NCBI GenBank assembly: GCA_040396955.1 | Contig: JBBAWX010000028.1 | Coordinates: 1-34,013 of the forward strand | Source of the DNA: UBA965 sp040396955 | GTDB taxonomy: Bacteria; Chloroflexota; Chloroflexia; Chloroflexales; Roseiflexaceae | Reading direction: 5' to 3' | Length of the DNA stretch: 34,013 nt | Part shown: piece after piece, positions 14,763-22,401 of the stretch | How the letters are laid out: each line of letters opens with the position of its first letter | Position numbering within the stretch: position 1 is the stretch's first letter | Program-made: the position numbers and the translations under genes | Notes under the pieces: generated by a model | What the model saw: only the letters and a program-made list of their open reading frames with translations | Told to the model about the DNA's origin: nothing | The model's database searches: none

Positions 14763-15944
14763 CTATTTTTTGAAGTAACGCACCACCGTCTCGGCCAAAA
14801 TTGCCGCTCCGAGTGGCATCGCTGCTTCGTCGATATCAAAAACCGGAGTGTGATGCGGGCGGCTCATGTCGCCGACGGCAGCACCAATCATCATCATGCT
14901 CCCTGGGGCAAGTTGTTGCATGTAGGCGAAATCTTCGCCACCCATCGTCGCTGTCACACGGTCCACGTTGTCGGCACCGAGCCACTCCGTGGCAATGTCA
15001 TCCATCCACTGGGTGACCATTGGATCGTTGTACCCCGCCGGGTAACCACGCTTGAGCTCGAGTTGATAGTTGCCGCCTAGGGCTTTGGTGAGGGCAAACG
15101 CACGCTCAACCTCAGCAAACAAAAGCTCACGCACCTCGGGGTCGTAGCTCCGCAGCGTGCCACCGATTTCGACTTCAGCCGGGATGACATTGAACGCCGC
15201 ACCGCCGTGAATCATACCGATGCTACACACCGCTGATTTCATCGGGTTCACCCGCCGCGACACAATCGCATTGAGCGCCTGTACCACCTGTACCGCCATC
15301 ATCACCGCATCCGAGCCTTTGTGGGGGGCAGCCCCGTGGCCACCAGCCGCCAACACCTTGCCCTTGAAACCATCGGAGGCGGCCGTGTTGGGGCCACGCA
15401 CCAAGCCGACTTTGCCCACCGGCATTTCGGAGGCCACGTGCAAGGCGATCACGTGGTCAACGCCGGCCATGGCGCCATCTTTGATCATCTCGGGAGCACC
15501 ACTCACGCCATCACCACCCACTTCTTCGGCAGGCTGAAAGAGAAAGCGTACTTTGCCCTTGATATTGCCGTTCGCAGCCTCTTGTTTGAGCAGATGCGCC
15601 ACCCCCAACAAAATCGCCGTGTGTGCATCATGGCCACACGCGTGCATGGTGCCGGCGGTCTGTGAGCCAAAGCTGTGCGCCGTGGCTTCGAGGATGGGCA
15701 AGGCGTCCATGTCGGCACGAATACCGATGGTGGGGCCATCGCCGTCACCAAGCTCACCCACCACTCCGGTTTTACCGACCTGGGTGCGCACCGAAATGCC
15801 ACCGATTTCGCGCAGGGTGTCGGCCACCAAGGCCGCCGTGCGTACTTCTTGGAAGCCCAGCTCCGGGTGCGCGTGGATATCGCGACGTAGCCGTGCCATC
15901 TCATCACTGAGGCTCTGGGCGCGTTCACGCATGGAAGCAGACAT
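14763..15944 (-). CDS. M20-family amidohydrolase, copy A
   Basis: 393 residues from the ATG at 15944, preceded by AGAGGA on the complement. An in-frame ATG 13 codons upstream is rejected for lack of a ribosome-binding site. It is the first intact gene of the three-copy tandem. Metal-binding motifs of M20D enzymes are intact (MHACGHDAHTAILL, QPAEEVGGDG, ALHVASEM, HGAAPHKGSDAV, HHTPVFDIDE), so all three copies look catalytically competent. The order on this strand is GH2 glycosidase, decayed M20 remnant, A, B, C. Cytoplasmic hydrolysis of N-acyl amino acids, or deacylation of an amide-bearing metabolite, is inferred from the family. Co-transcription with the glycosidase is possible but unproven, since about 210 bases, including the remnant, separate them. 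Confidence 0.93.
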   Translation of the reverse strand: MSASMRERAQSLSDEMARLRRDIHAHPELGFQEVRTAALVADTLREIGGISVRTQVGKTGVVGELGDGDGPTIGIRADMDALPILEATAHSFGSQTAGTMHACGHDAHTAILLGVAHLLKQEAANGNIKGKVRFLFQPAEEVGGDGVSGAPEMIKDGAMAGVDHVIALHVASEMPVGKVGLVRGPNTAASDGFKGKVLAAGGHGAAPHKGSDAVMMAVQVVQALNAIVSRRVNPMKSAVCSIGMIHGGAAFNVIPAEVEIGGTLRSYDPEVRELLFAEVERAFALTKALGGNYQLELKRGYPAGYNDPMVTQWMDDIATEWLGADNVDRVTATMGGEDFAYMQQLAPGSMMMIGAAVGDMSRPHHTPVFDIDEAAMPLGAAILAETVVRYFKK

Positions 15945-16016
15945 AGAATCCTCTTTTCTTTTCTGACGTACAAAAATACCCAATTATCGTACCACGAGTA
16001 CGCGCATGACACCGCC

Positions 16017-16138
16017 TGGAATCGACGCGCCGCTTCGGCCACCAAGAGCACTGTGCGCACTTCTTAGAAGGTCAGCGCCGAATGCCGGTGAACCTCGTGT
16101 CACAGACCCGTCAATTCCTCCTGTAAATGGTGCGCTCG
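16017..16138 (-). pseudogene. Decayed N-terminal remnant of a fourth M20 amidohydrolase
   Basis: On the complement one frame reads RAHHLQEELTGL, stop, HEVHRHSALTF, stop, EVRTVLLVAEAARRF. This lines up without gaps with RAQSLSDEMARLRRDIHAHPELGFQEVR and the following residues at the N-terminus of copy A. The two in-frame stops replace an arginine codon and a glutamine codon (CAA to TAA in the latter). Over the last 27 codons about two thirds of the bases match copy A. No start codon is left, and homology stops at about 16017, so only about 40 codons survive. It lies between the glycosidase stop (16158) and copy A. Confidence 0.8.
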
Positions 16139-16157
16139 GTGCGTGGTGGGGTCACTA

Positions 16158-18344
16158 TCACGGACGCTCCTTTTGCCCCGACACATGCGCCTCGGCAGTC
16201 ACATGAATGCGGTAAGACTGGAATTTCACATCATCGGGGCCACTCCCCCACCGCATCTGCAAACAATAATCCCCGGATTGCTGGGGGGTCAGGCGCAATG
16301 CATCGATTTGCAGGGCCAGCGAATCGGCTGGAATTCGCTTGTGTTGCGTCCGCCGCACCAAATCCACCCCAACTGGATCCGTGAGCCAGACCTCGATGGT
16401 AAGCGCCACATCATGCCGAGCATCGTTGACCACCATAATGGGCAAATCCACATTCGTCCCCACCGTGGCGTGCTCGGCACACACACAAAACACGTACTGC
16501 GGACTAAACGCGAGTTGCATGGCCGCATACGCACGCTTGGGCACCCGCCAATAATCAAGAATCGACCACGATACTGCCGGGTTGGCATCGTGAAACATGA
16601 ACGGCACAATGCCACCTGTTGGCCGGTATTTACGCAATCTCAAGCGGTCGATGTAGTGCCGGTTGATGTGGATTTGATACTCCTGCGTCATGTCAATCAA
16701 GGCCTGCAAATTCGGAGCAGACCGCCAATCCAGCCAGTACGCCAGCATTTCTGGCTGAAAGCTATGACGCTTGGCTAGATGTTGCCAATCAATGCGTGCA
16801 ATGTCGGCATCCATGAAGCGCACCGCACTGTCGTAATTGGGGAAACTCTGTGCGCCGAATTCGGTCACAAAACGCGCATTATCGGGGAACATCGTGATGA
16901 TTTTTTCCCAGGTTGCTAACACCCCATAAATCATGTACCAGCCGTAGTAAAAATGGGCATCTGTGCCACGCGCCAGCAGGGGAATTGCATATTCGCCTGA
17001 CGATCGCACCACGGGTCGTGTCGCATCGAGCGTGGCCACCGTGCGTTGCAACGCCACATCCAGCACGTCGCGGTTCCAGTTCCACACAAACACCGAGAAG
17101 TAGGTCCGTAGCCGCGCAAACCAGCGCTCATCACTCGTACTCCCAATGTGAAACGATTCATTGTGCATGCACCAGATGACCACACTCGCCCGATTCCCCA
17201 ACAAGAACACCATCTCGTGGGCTTGGGCCTGCGCACTCGCCCAAATATCGCGTCGGTACAACCACTGCAACGGGAAATCCTGCCAAATCAACATACCCTG
17301 AGCATCGGCCGCCGCATACAGGGCAGGGTGCGCCACATGGGCGTGCACTCTGAGTACATTCATGTGGCATTCACGAGCGAGGCGCACGTCTTCATCACAG
17401 CGCTCACGGGTCACCGTGGCAAGACGTACATCCGTGGGCGGGTAATTGTTGCCCTTCATGAGCATGCGTTGGCCATTGAGATAGGGAATCCAGTTGCGCA
17501 TCTCGAACGTGCGGATTCCGAAGATGTCGTGCCAGACATCACTCACCGTGCCGTCGGGCAGCACCACGGTAGCACGTACGTCGTACAAGGCGGGATGCCC
17601 CATGTCGTGGCACCACCACAACACCGGATCCGGCACATGAATGACACCGCTCGTCATATGAGCACCAGCGGCGAATGAGACCGGCATGCTCCACTCAAAG
17701 ACACGCCCCGCCATGTTGTGTGGTGTAAACCGCCAACGCACGGTGACCTGCGTGGTCGTACGTGCGTCATAGCGCAGTTGAAAACGGATTTCGGCCTGTT
17801 GTTGCGCCACACGCACCGTGCTCAATAACACGTCGTGTAGTCGCACCGCCCCGCTCTGCGTGAGCAGTGGTGGCAACCAGATACCACCCGGGTTCAGCGC
17901 GGTGTCCATGCTGTCCCAATGTGAAAAGACGCCAGTGATGAGGCGTTTGCCGATTTTGTTGTGCTCCTCGGGGCAAATCACCTCCACCAGCAATTCATTG
18001 TCGCCTTCTGCGTGCACCACGGCTGTCACATCGTAGTGGTGTGGCGCAAAATACCCGACTTGTTGCCCCAATGCGTGGCCGTTGAGCCAGAGACGGGCCG
18101 CATAAAAGACGCCCTGCATGGTCAACCACATCCGTCCCGTTGGCGCTGCCGTGAAGCGACAGCGATAGAGCATACGCCCCACATAGTGGGCCAACATGGG
18201 GTGCTGTTGCCAATGACCGGGGACTTGGGCTGGTAGCCACTCAGCGTCAGCCTGCGCAGGTAACGACTGCGGATCGTACCCATGCGCTATGGGACGCATC
18301 TGCCATGAATCAAGGATATGCGTCGTTGGTGTGAAATGAGGCAT
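16158..18344 (-). CDS. Glycoside hydrolase family 2-like enzyme (beta-mannosidase/galactosidase/glucuronidase type)
   Basis: 728 residues from the ATG at 18344, with AAAGGT just upstream. An in-frame ATG at 18377 lacks a proper ribosome-binding site. The domain order is typical of GH2: an N-terminal jelly-roll sugar-binding domain (VPGHWQQHP, LWLNGHALGQQVGYFAP, LNPGGIWLPP), an immunoglobulin-like domain, then the TIM barrel. The acid/base residue is E396 in WCMHNESF and the likely nucleophile is E495 in FVTEFGAQSFPNY. No signal peptide is visible, so it acts in the cytoplasm, on imported oligosaccharides or glycosides. Substrate specificity within GH2 cannot be fixed. The barrel start GNNYPPTD and VIWCMHNES resemble beta-mannosidase-type members. 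It faces away from the chelatase gene across a 439-base intergenic region. Confidence 0.85.
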   Translation of the reverse strand: MPHFTPTTHILDSWQMRPIAHGYDPQSLPAQADAEWLPAQVPGHWQQHPMLAHYVGRMLYRCRFTAAPTGRMWLTMQGVFYAARLWLNGHALGQQVGYFAPHHYDVTAVVHAEGDNELLVEVICPEEHNKIGKRLITGVFSHWDSMDTALNPGGIWLPPLLTQSGAVRLHDVLLSTVRVAQQQAEIRFQLRYDARTTTQVTVRWRFTPHNMAGRVFEWSMPVSFAAGAHMTSGVIHVPDPVLWWCHDMGHPALYDVRATVVLPDGTVSDVWHDIFGIRTFEMRNWIPYLNGQRMLMKGNNYPPTDVRLATVTRERCDEDVRLARECHMNVLRVHAHVAHPALYAAADAQGMLIWQDFPLQWLYRRDIWASAQAQAHEMVFLLGNRASVVIWCMHNESFHIGSTSDERWFARLRTYFSVFVWNWNRDVLDVALQRTVATLDATRPVVRSSGEYAIPLLARGTDAHFYYGWYMIYGVLATWEKIITMFPDNARFVTEFGAQSFPNYDSAVRFMDADIARIDWQHLAKRHSFQPEMLAYWLDWRSAPNLQALIDMTQEYQIHINRHYIDRLRLRKYRPTGGIVPFMFHDANPAVSWSILDYWRVPKRAYAAMQLAFSPQYVFCVCAEHATVGTNVDLPIMVVNDARHDVALTIEVWLTDPVGVDLVRRTQHKRIPADSLALQIDALRLTPQQSGDYCLQMRWGSGPDDVKFQSYRIHVTAEAHVSGQKERP

Positions 18345-18470
18345 GGAGGGTGACCTTTTTTCGAACAACACCGTCATCCCTTACATGCGCAGGAGGATGA
18401 CAGCGTACCGACCACAAGCAAAGCCGACACGGAGGATGAGCAGAGCCATTGCGGATGCTTTCTCAATCGT

Positions 18471-18476
18471 ATTATA
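18471..18476 (-). promoter_or_regulatory. Putative -10 of the GH2 gene
   Basis: The complement reads CCCCGTATAATACG, with a consensus TATAAT at 18471-18476, about 127 bases before the ATG at 18344. No clear -35 is visible. Confidence 0.4.
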
Positions 18477-18598
18477 CGGGGTGTTTGCCAGCGATTGTCG
18501 CATCATGGAGCAAGCATGCCCTATGCCATGGACAAATCGCACATCATGATGGCGCAACAACGATGCAACAATTCCACGCCCCCCTCTCCTCCCTTTAT

Positions 18599-18634
18599 TT
18601 GACAGTCCCCCATATGTATGCGAATATACTCGCA
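18599..18634 (+). promoter_or_regulatory. Putative promoter with operator-like inverted repeat for the chelatase gene
   Basis: A consensus TTGACA (18599-18604) and TATACT (18625-18630) are separated by 20 bases, longer than ideal. The -10 is embedded in a perfect inverted repeat, TGCGA, ATATAC, TCGCA (18619-18634), so a dimeric repressor bound there would block polymerase. The leader to the ATG at 18784 would be about 145 bases. Confidence 0.45.
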
Positions 18635-18783
18635 TCACCACAAGTGTGTGATAGGTGTCGTGTGTGTGGAAATCACCGACCAGAGATACCTGCCACATAC
18701 CCGTGTATCGATTCGCCATTGCAATGCACCGTTGTTCCATTGCATGATGCTCAGGCACCCTGGCAGGTGGGAAAGAGATCTCA

Positions 18784-19878
18784 ATGACCACAGCACGACC
18801 AGTCTACCCGTTTAGCGCCATTGTCGGGCAAGACCGACTCAAGCGGGCGCTCATTTTGAATGCCATCAACCCGCGTGTTGGCGGCGTGTTGATTCGTGGT
18901 GAAAAGGGCACTGCGAAATCAACGGCGGTTCGTGGTCTAGCCCGTATTCTGCCCTATATACGCGTCGTTGCCGACTGCCCATACGGATGCCCGCCCGAAC
19001 AACCGTCGGCCATGTGCCCATCATGCCGTGCCCGCTACGAGACCAACCCCGACTTGCCGGCCGCCGAGCGCCCCACCCGCCTCGTCGATCTGCCAGTGGC
19101 GGCCTCCGAAGACCGCGTGGTGGGGTCACTCGACCTAGAGCATGCGCTGACCGAGGGGCATCGCCGCTTTGAGCCGGGTCTGCTCGCACAAGCCAATCGC
19201 GGACTTTTGTACGTCGACGAAATCAATCTGCTTGACGACCACTTGGTCGATATTTTGCTCGATGCCGCCGCCATGGGGGTCAACACCGTCGAACGCGAAG
19301 GCATCAGTGTCTCGCACCCGGCGCGTTTCATCTTGGTCGGCACCATGAACCCCGAAGAGGGTGAGTTGCGCCCGCAGCTCCTCGATCGTTTCGGTCTGGT
19401 CGTCGAAATTGCCGGCATTCACGAGGTCAACGGCCGCGTAGAGGTGGTCTCACGGCGCATGCGCTACGACCTTGACCCCGACGCCTTTGTCACCGAATGG
19501 CACGACACCGAGAGTGACTTGGCCGAGCGCATCGTGCGTGCCCGCGCCTTGTTGCCCATCGTCGAGATTGCCCGGCGCGACATGGCAGCCGTGGCCACTC
19601 TCTCGCTCGAACTCGGGGTGGACGGCCACCGCGCCGACCTCGCCATCCTCGAGACGGCTCGCACCCACGCCGCCTGGTCAGGGCGCACACAACTCGCCGC
19701 CGAAGACATCCGCGTGGCCGCCGAGTTGGCCCTCCCGCACCGCATGCGGCGCCAACCCTTCACCGAAGTCAAACTCGACGAGGCCCGGGTCGGCGAAATC
19801 CTTGATCGGGTGCAATCAGCGGAGGGTGACGAGAGCGCGGTAACCAACGCAGACGGGGTAAAAAAAAAGACCCCCTAA
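18784..19878 (+). CDS. Chelatase-type AAA+ ATPase (ChlI/BchI-like); N-terminal half of a frameshifted ChlD-type gene
   Basis: 364 residues in the zero frame. AAA+ ATPase of the magnesium/cobalt chelatase class, which powers metal insertion into a tetrapyrrole together with a VWA-containing D subunit and a large H/CobN subunit. Walker A is GEKGTAKST (39-47) and Walker B lies in GLLYVDEINLL (140-150), followed by the family sequence LVDILLDAAA and the sensor region ILVGTMNPEEGELRPQLLDRFGL. Four cysteines (C65, C69, C78, C81) form a cluster in the inserted loop, as in many ChlI-type proteins of the fused class. The frame ends in KKKTP and TAA just after an A9G run. An overlapping frame one base back is open from 19830 and continues into a ChlD linker and VWA domain (to 20861). 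A 692-residue fusion would form by a -1 shift at codon 362. No chelatase large subunit is in the window, so the metal is unknown. Confidence 0.9.
   Translation: MTTARPVYPFSAIVGQDRLKRALILNAINPRVGGVLIRGEKGTAKSTAVRGLARILPYIRVVADCPYGCPPEQPSAMCPSCRARYETNPDLPAAERPTRLVDLPVAASEDRVVGSLDLEHALTEGHRRFEPGLLAQANRGLLYVDEINLLDDHLVDILLDAAAMGVNTVEREGISVSHPARFILVGTMNPEEGELRPQLLDRFGLVVEIAGIHEVNGRVEVVSRRMRYDLDPDAFVTEWHDTESDLAERIVRARALLPIVEIARRDMAAVATLSLELGVDGHRADLAILETARTHAAWSGRTQLAAEDIRVAAELALPHRMRRQPFTEVKLDEARVGEILDRVQSAEGDESAVTNADGVKKKTP
19863..19869 (+). promoter_or_regulatory. Candidate -1 frameshift site A_AAA_AAG
   Basis: In the zero frame the codons are GTA AAA AAA AAG ACC CCC TAA. The heptamer A_AAA_AAG is the best known bacterial -1 slippery sequence (the one used in E. 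coli dnaX). A -1 shift here avoids the TAA at 19876-19878 and enters the 331-codon frame that ends at 20861. The nine-A run could also cause transcriptional slippage. GGGGT (19855-19859) and ACCCC (19870-19874) flank the run and could pair, with the A-tract in the loop. Confidence 0.65.
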
Positions 19879-20861
19879 ATAGCGACGACGACAGCACTTC
19901 TTCCGAAGGACAGGAAGAAAGTGAGGGAGGTGCCGGGGCCACGGCGAGTGCTGGGGCGTCAGATCAAGGCTCCCAAGCCAACAACGAGCAAGGGGGCGGT
20001 GAAAAGGCCTTCAAGGCGTCCGAGATGTTCAAGCCCAAGCGGCTCGAAGGTCAGCGTGATCGCCAAGAACGTCGCTCGCCGGGGCGCCGCAGTCGCACCC
20101 GCACCACCCGCAAGCAGGGACGCTACGTGACCAGTCGCCCGGCCCACCGGGTCACCGACCTCGCACTCGATGCCACGTTGCGGTATGCGGCACATCTGCA
20201 ACCGAAGCGCCGGGCCGATGCTCTCGCCGAGGGCAAGCCAGTACGACCGGTGATGCTCAAACGGAGCGACTTACGTCAGAAGGTCCGAGTACGCAAAACT
20301 CGGAGTGCCATCTGCTTCGTGGTTGATGCGAGCTGGTCGATGGCCGCCGATGAGCGCATGCGCGCCACCAAGGATGCCGTCCTGTCGTTGCTCAGAGACG
20401 CCTATCAGCGGCGTGACCGAGTCGGTCTGGTTTCGTTCCAACGTGACTATGCCACTCTGCTCTTGCCGCTCACCAATAGCGTGGAAATGGCGCAAAAGAT
20501 GCTCCAGACCATGCCCACCGGCGGGCGCACCCCGCTGTCGCGGGGCCTCATGATGGGATACGAGGTCTTGAAACGAGCCTGGCGCCAAGATCCAGAGGTC
20601 ATGCCCTTGATGGTGATTTTGACCGATGGCCAGGCAAATGTGGCGATGACCGACTTGCCACCACAGACCGAGAGTTATTCGATTGCCGATTTCATCGCAG
20701 CCGACAACATTCGCTCCGTGGTCATCGACACCGAACACCCCGTGTTTGAGCGGGGATTGGCACGTCAATTGGCCCTTCACCTCAAAGGGAACTACTACCG
20801 GCTCGATGACCTCCGTGAAGGTGGGCTCGTTGATCTGGTACGATCCGAGCTAAGTCGCTAG
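19869..20861 (+). CDS. ChlD/BchD-like acidic linker and VWA domain, read in the -1 frame
   Basis: Read from the shift site this gives 330 residues. A separate protein could start only at the ATG at 20025 (278 residues, weak ribosome-binding site), because no ATG, GTG or TTG occurs in this frame between 19830 and 20025. The first 50 residues are an acidic, low-complexity linker (NSDDDSTSSEGQEESEGG, then AGATASAG), exactly what joins the AAA+ and VWA domains in ChlD proteins. Next come GRRSRTRTTRKQGRYV and a DLRQKVRVRK segment as in ChlD. The VWA domain has a MIDAS motif DASWS (D101 from the internal ATG, about 515 in the fusion), the TGGRTPLSRG threonine and ILTDGQANV. The domain couples ATP hydrolysis by the I ring to the large subunit during metal insertion. 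Strong evidence for translation of the linker favours a fused product with the upstream ATPase. Confidence 0.85.
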   Translation, partial: DPLNSDDDSTSSEGQEESEGGAGATASAGASDQGSQANNEQGGGEKAFKASEMFKPKRLEGQRDRQERRSPGRRSRTRTTRKQGRYVTSRPAHRVTDLALDATLRYAAHLQPKRRADALAEGKPVRPVMLKRSDLRQKVRVRKTRSAICFVVDASWSMAADERMRATKDAVLSLLRDAYQRRDRVGLVSFQRDYATLLLPLTNSVEMAQKMLQTMPTGGRTPLSRGLMMGYEVLKRAWRQDPEVMPLMVILTDGQANVAMTDLPPQTESYSIADFIAADNIRSVVIDTEHPVFERGLARQLALHLKGNYYRLDDLREGGLVDLVRSELSR

Positions 20862-20896
20862 TGCGCACTTGGACATACACTGTAGAGGTTGTTTGG

Positions 20897-20904
20897 TATA
20901 TACT
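20897..20904 (+). promoter_or_regulatory. Putative -10 of the S1-domain gene
   Basis: TGGTATATACT, with an extended -10 resemblance (TATATA at 20897 or TATACT at 20899), 32 bases before the ATG at 20936. The -35 is not clear. Confidence 0.35.
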
Positions 20905-20935
20905 TGGTAGGGGATTCTTAGGAGGACGTGAGGAC

Positions 20936-22222
20936 ATGACCGCAGACCAACATCAGCTTTCGGCACAACCAGAGGCCGGCACCACCGCTGGCGCTCCCGC
21001 TCAGGCGGAGCCGGTAGCTGCCACCGAGCAGACTGCAGCCGCAACACCGGCCACCGCCGATGTCAGCGCTGAAGCAACCCCAGGCACCGCCGAAGAAGGC
21101 GATGCGACAGCACGCATGCGCATGCAAGACTTGACCGCCGGCCAAGAGCTGACCGGCACCGTCAAGCGCATTGTCGCCTATGGTGCATTTGTCAATATCG
21201 GCGTCGGCCGCGACGGCCTGGTGCATATCTCTGAGCTCGCTGATAGCCGTGTCGAAAAAGTCGAAGACGTGGTTGCCGTTGGCCAAACGGTCACCGTGCG
21301 CGTCATCGAAGTCAACCCGGCCAAAAACCGCATCAGCTTGAGTATGCGCTCGAGCGAGCGACCGGTGCGCACCGAGCGCCGCCGCCGCCCCGAAGTCAAT
21401 CAACAGGCGTTGACAGCGCTCAGCGTCGGCGATAGCGTCGAAGGGGTCGTGAAGACGATTACCGCCATGGGCGCATTTGTCGACATCGGCGTGGGCAAAG
21501 ATGGCCTCGTGCACATCTCCGAGCTCTCAAAGACTCGGGTTGCCAAGGTCGAAGACGCCGTGACGGTCGGCCAAGGCTACACCTTCAAAATCATCGAAAT
21601 CGATGCCGAGAAGGGACGAATCAGCCTCAGCTTGCGCCGGGCACAGAGCGAGCCAGCTCCGATTCAACTCGACGAAGGGCAGATTATTGACGGCACCGTG
21701 AGTGGGCACTCCGACTTCGGTGTATTCGTCAATATCGGCGTTGGTCGTGATGGTCTCGTGCACAACTCAGAAATCCCCGGCGACGCCAAGCCCGAGATCG
21801 GCAGTGCGTTCAAAGTGCGCGTGCTCAATGTCAATGCTGCCACCAACCGCATTAGTTTGAGCGGCTATCTCGATGCCAGCGAGCGCCCAGCCACCAGCGA
21901 GCGCCCCGATCGTCCAGCCCGTGCTGATCGCCCTGCCCGCTCAGAGCGTGCCGATCGCCCTGCCCGCTCAGAGCGCACCAACGACGGCGGACGCCGCGAA
22001 CGCAAGAACGACAATCGCCAGCCGGAAATCTACACCACCACCTCGTACCAAGATGAGACCTTCGAGGGGGATGCCTCGTTGGATGATTTGTTGGCACGCT
22101 TTGGTGGCGCCAAGCGCGATCGCGGTGCATCACGCGCCAGTGATGATGCCAGCAACGATCTGCGGAGCGCACTTCCGCGCGACGTGATTCGACGCACGCT
22201 CAACATCAGCGACGACGAATAA
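20936..22222 (+). CDS. Three-S1-domain RNA-binding protein (ribosomal protein S1-like)
   Basis: 428 residues. The ATG at 20936 follows AGGAGG and GAGGAC; a GTG at 20861, directly after the previous stop, is rejected. After an Ala/Thr/Glu-rich N-terminus (1-60) come three S1 OB-fold domains at about 66-138, 162-234 and 246-310. Each has the core GAFV(N/D)IGVG(R/K)DGLVH followed by S-E and the closing NRISLS type strand. The third domain is altered (HNSEI instead of HISEL, and a shorter loop). The C-terminus has three repeats of the type DRPARSERA (about 324-347) and a tail with acidic and basic patches. S1-type proteins bind mRNA and assist translation initiation or RNA stability. It could be the bS1 homologue of this organism or a related regulator. 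It stands alone between the chelatase gene and the rpmH operon, with its own terminator. Confidence 0.88.
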   Translation: MTADQHQLSAQPEAGTTAGAPAQAEPVAATEQTAAATPATADVSAEATPGTAEEGDATARMRMQDLTAGQELTGTVKRIVAYGAFVNIGVGRDGLVHISELADSRVEKVEDVVAVGQTVTVRVIEVNPAKNRISLSMRSSERPVRTERRRRPEVNQQALTALSVGDSVEGVVKTITAMGAFVDIGVGKDGLVHISELSKTRVAKVEDAVTVGQGYTFKIIEIDAEKGRISLSLRRAQSEPAPIQLDEGQIIDGTVSGHSDFGVFVNIGVGRDGLVHNSEIPGDAKPEIGSAFKVRVLNVNAATNRISLSGYLDASERPATSERPDRPARADRPARSERADRPARSERTNDGGRRERKNDNRQPEIYTTTSYQDETFEGDASLDDLLARFGGAKRDRGASRASDDASNDLRSALPRDVIRRTLNISDDE

Positions 22223-22230
22223 CCCATCCT

Positions 22231-22273
22231 CCCTGCCATTGAGGTCGTTCTGACAGCAATGGCAGGGTTTTTT
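22231..22273 (+). terminator. Intrinsic terminator after the S1-domain gene
   Basis: An 11-bp perfect stem (CCCTGCCATTG at 22231-22241 with 22257-22267), a 15-base loop and six T residues (22268-22273), 8 bases after the stop. Confidence 0.94.
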
Positions 22274-22289
22274 ATCGCCTGCCGCAGAT

Positions 22290-22319
22290 TTGACATCCAG
22301 AGATGCGCACCGCTATAAT
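22290..22319 (+). promoter_or_regulatory. Near-consensus promoter of the rpmH operon
   Basis: TTGACA (22290-22295), 18-base spacer, TATAAT (22314-22319). This is the best match to the sigma-70 consensus in the window, as expected for a ribosomal protein operon. The leader to the rpmH start is about 76 bases. Confidence 0.85.
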
Positions 22320-22401
22320 ACCCAAATGTATGTGTCGTGTACGCACCTCGGGTCACACACGAGTACCATTCGCCTGACCAGGCATATGAAGGGATAAGAC
22401 A

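Larger units (their letters stand above)
18345..18783. other. Divergent intergenic region (439 bases) without a supported gene
   Basis: It separates the leftward GH2 gene from the rightward chelatase gene. It holds a TATAAT on the complement (18471-18476), a rightward TTGACA/TATACT pair with an overlapping inverted repeat (18599-18634), and a leader hairpin TGCAATG, 11 bases, CATTGCA (18720-18744). The short open frames here have no ribosome-binding site or recognisable domain. No riboswitch was recognised; in particular the conserved cobalamin-box signature was not seen. Confidence 0.6.

Noticed and set aside
18640..18783. Cobalamin riboswitch in the leader of the chelatase gene
   Set aside because: Expected from a possible link to cobalt insertion, but the conserved B12-box type sequence was not seen; only generic inverted repeats are present.
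18381..18791. Possible small genes in the region between the glycosidase and the chelatase
   Set aside because: Overlapping open frames on both strands show no domain, no ribosome-binding site and low coding character.
20861..20935. GTG start of the S1-domain gene immediately after the VWA stop
   Set aside because: No ribosome-binding site, non-conserved sequence, and a much better start at 20936 after AGGAGG.
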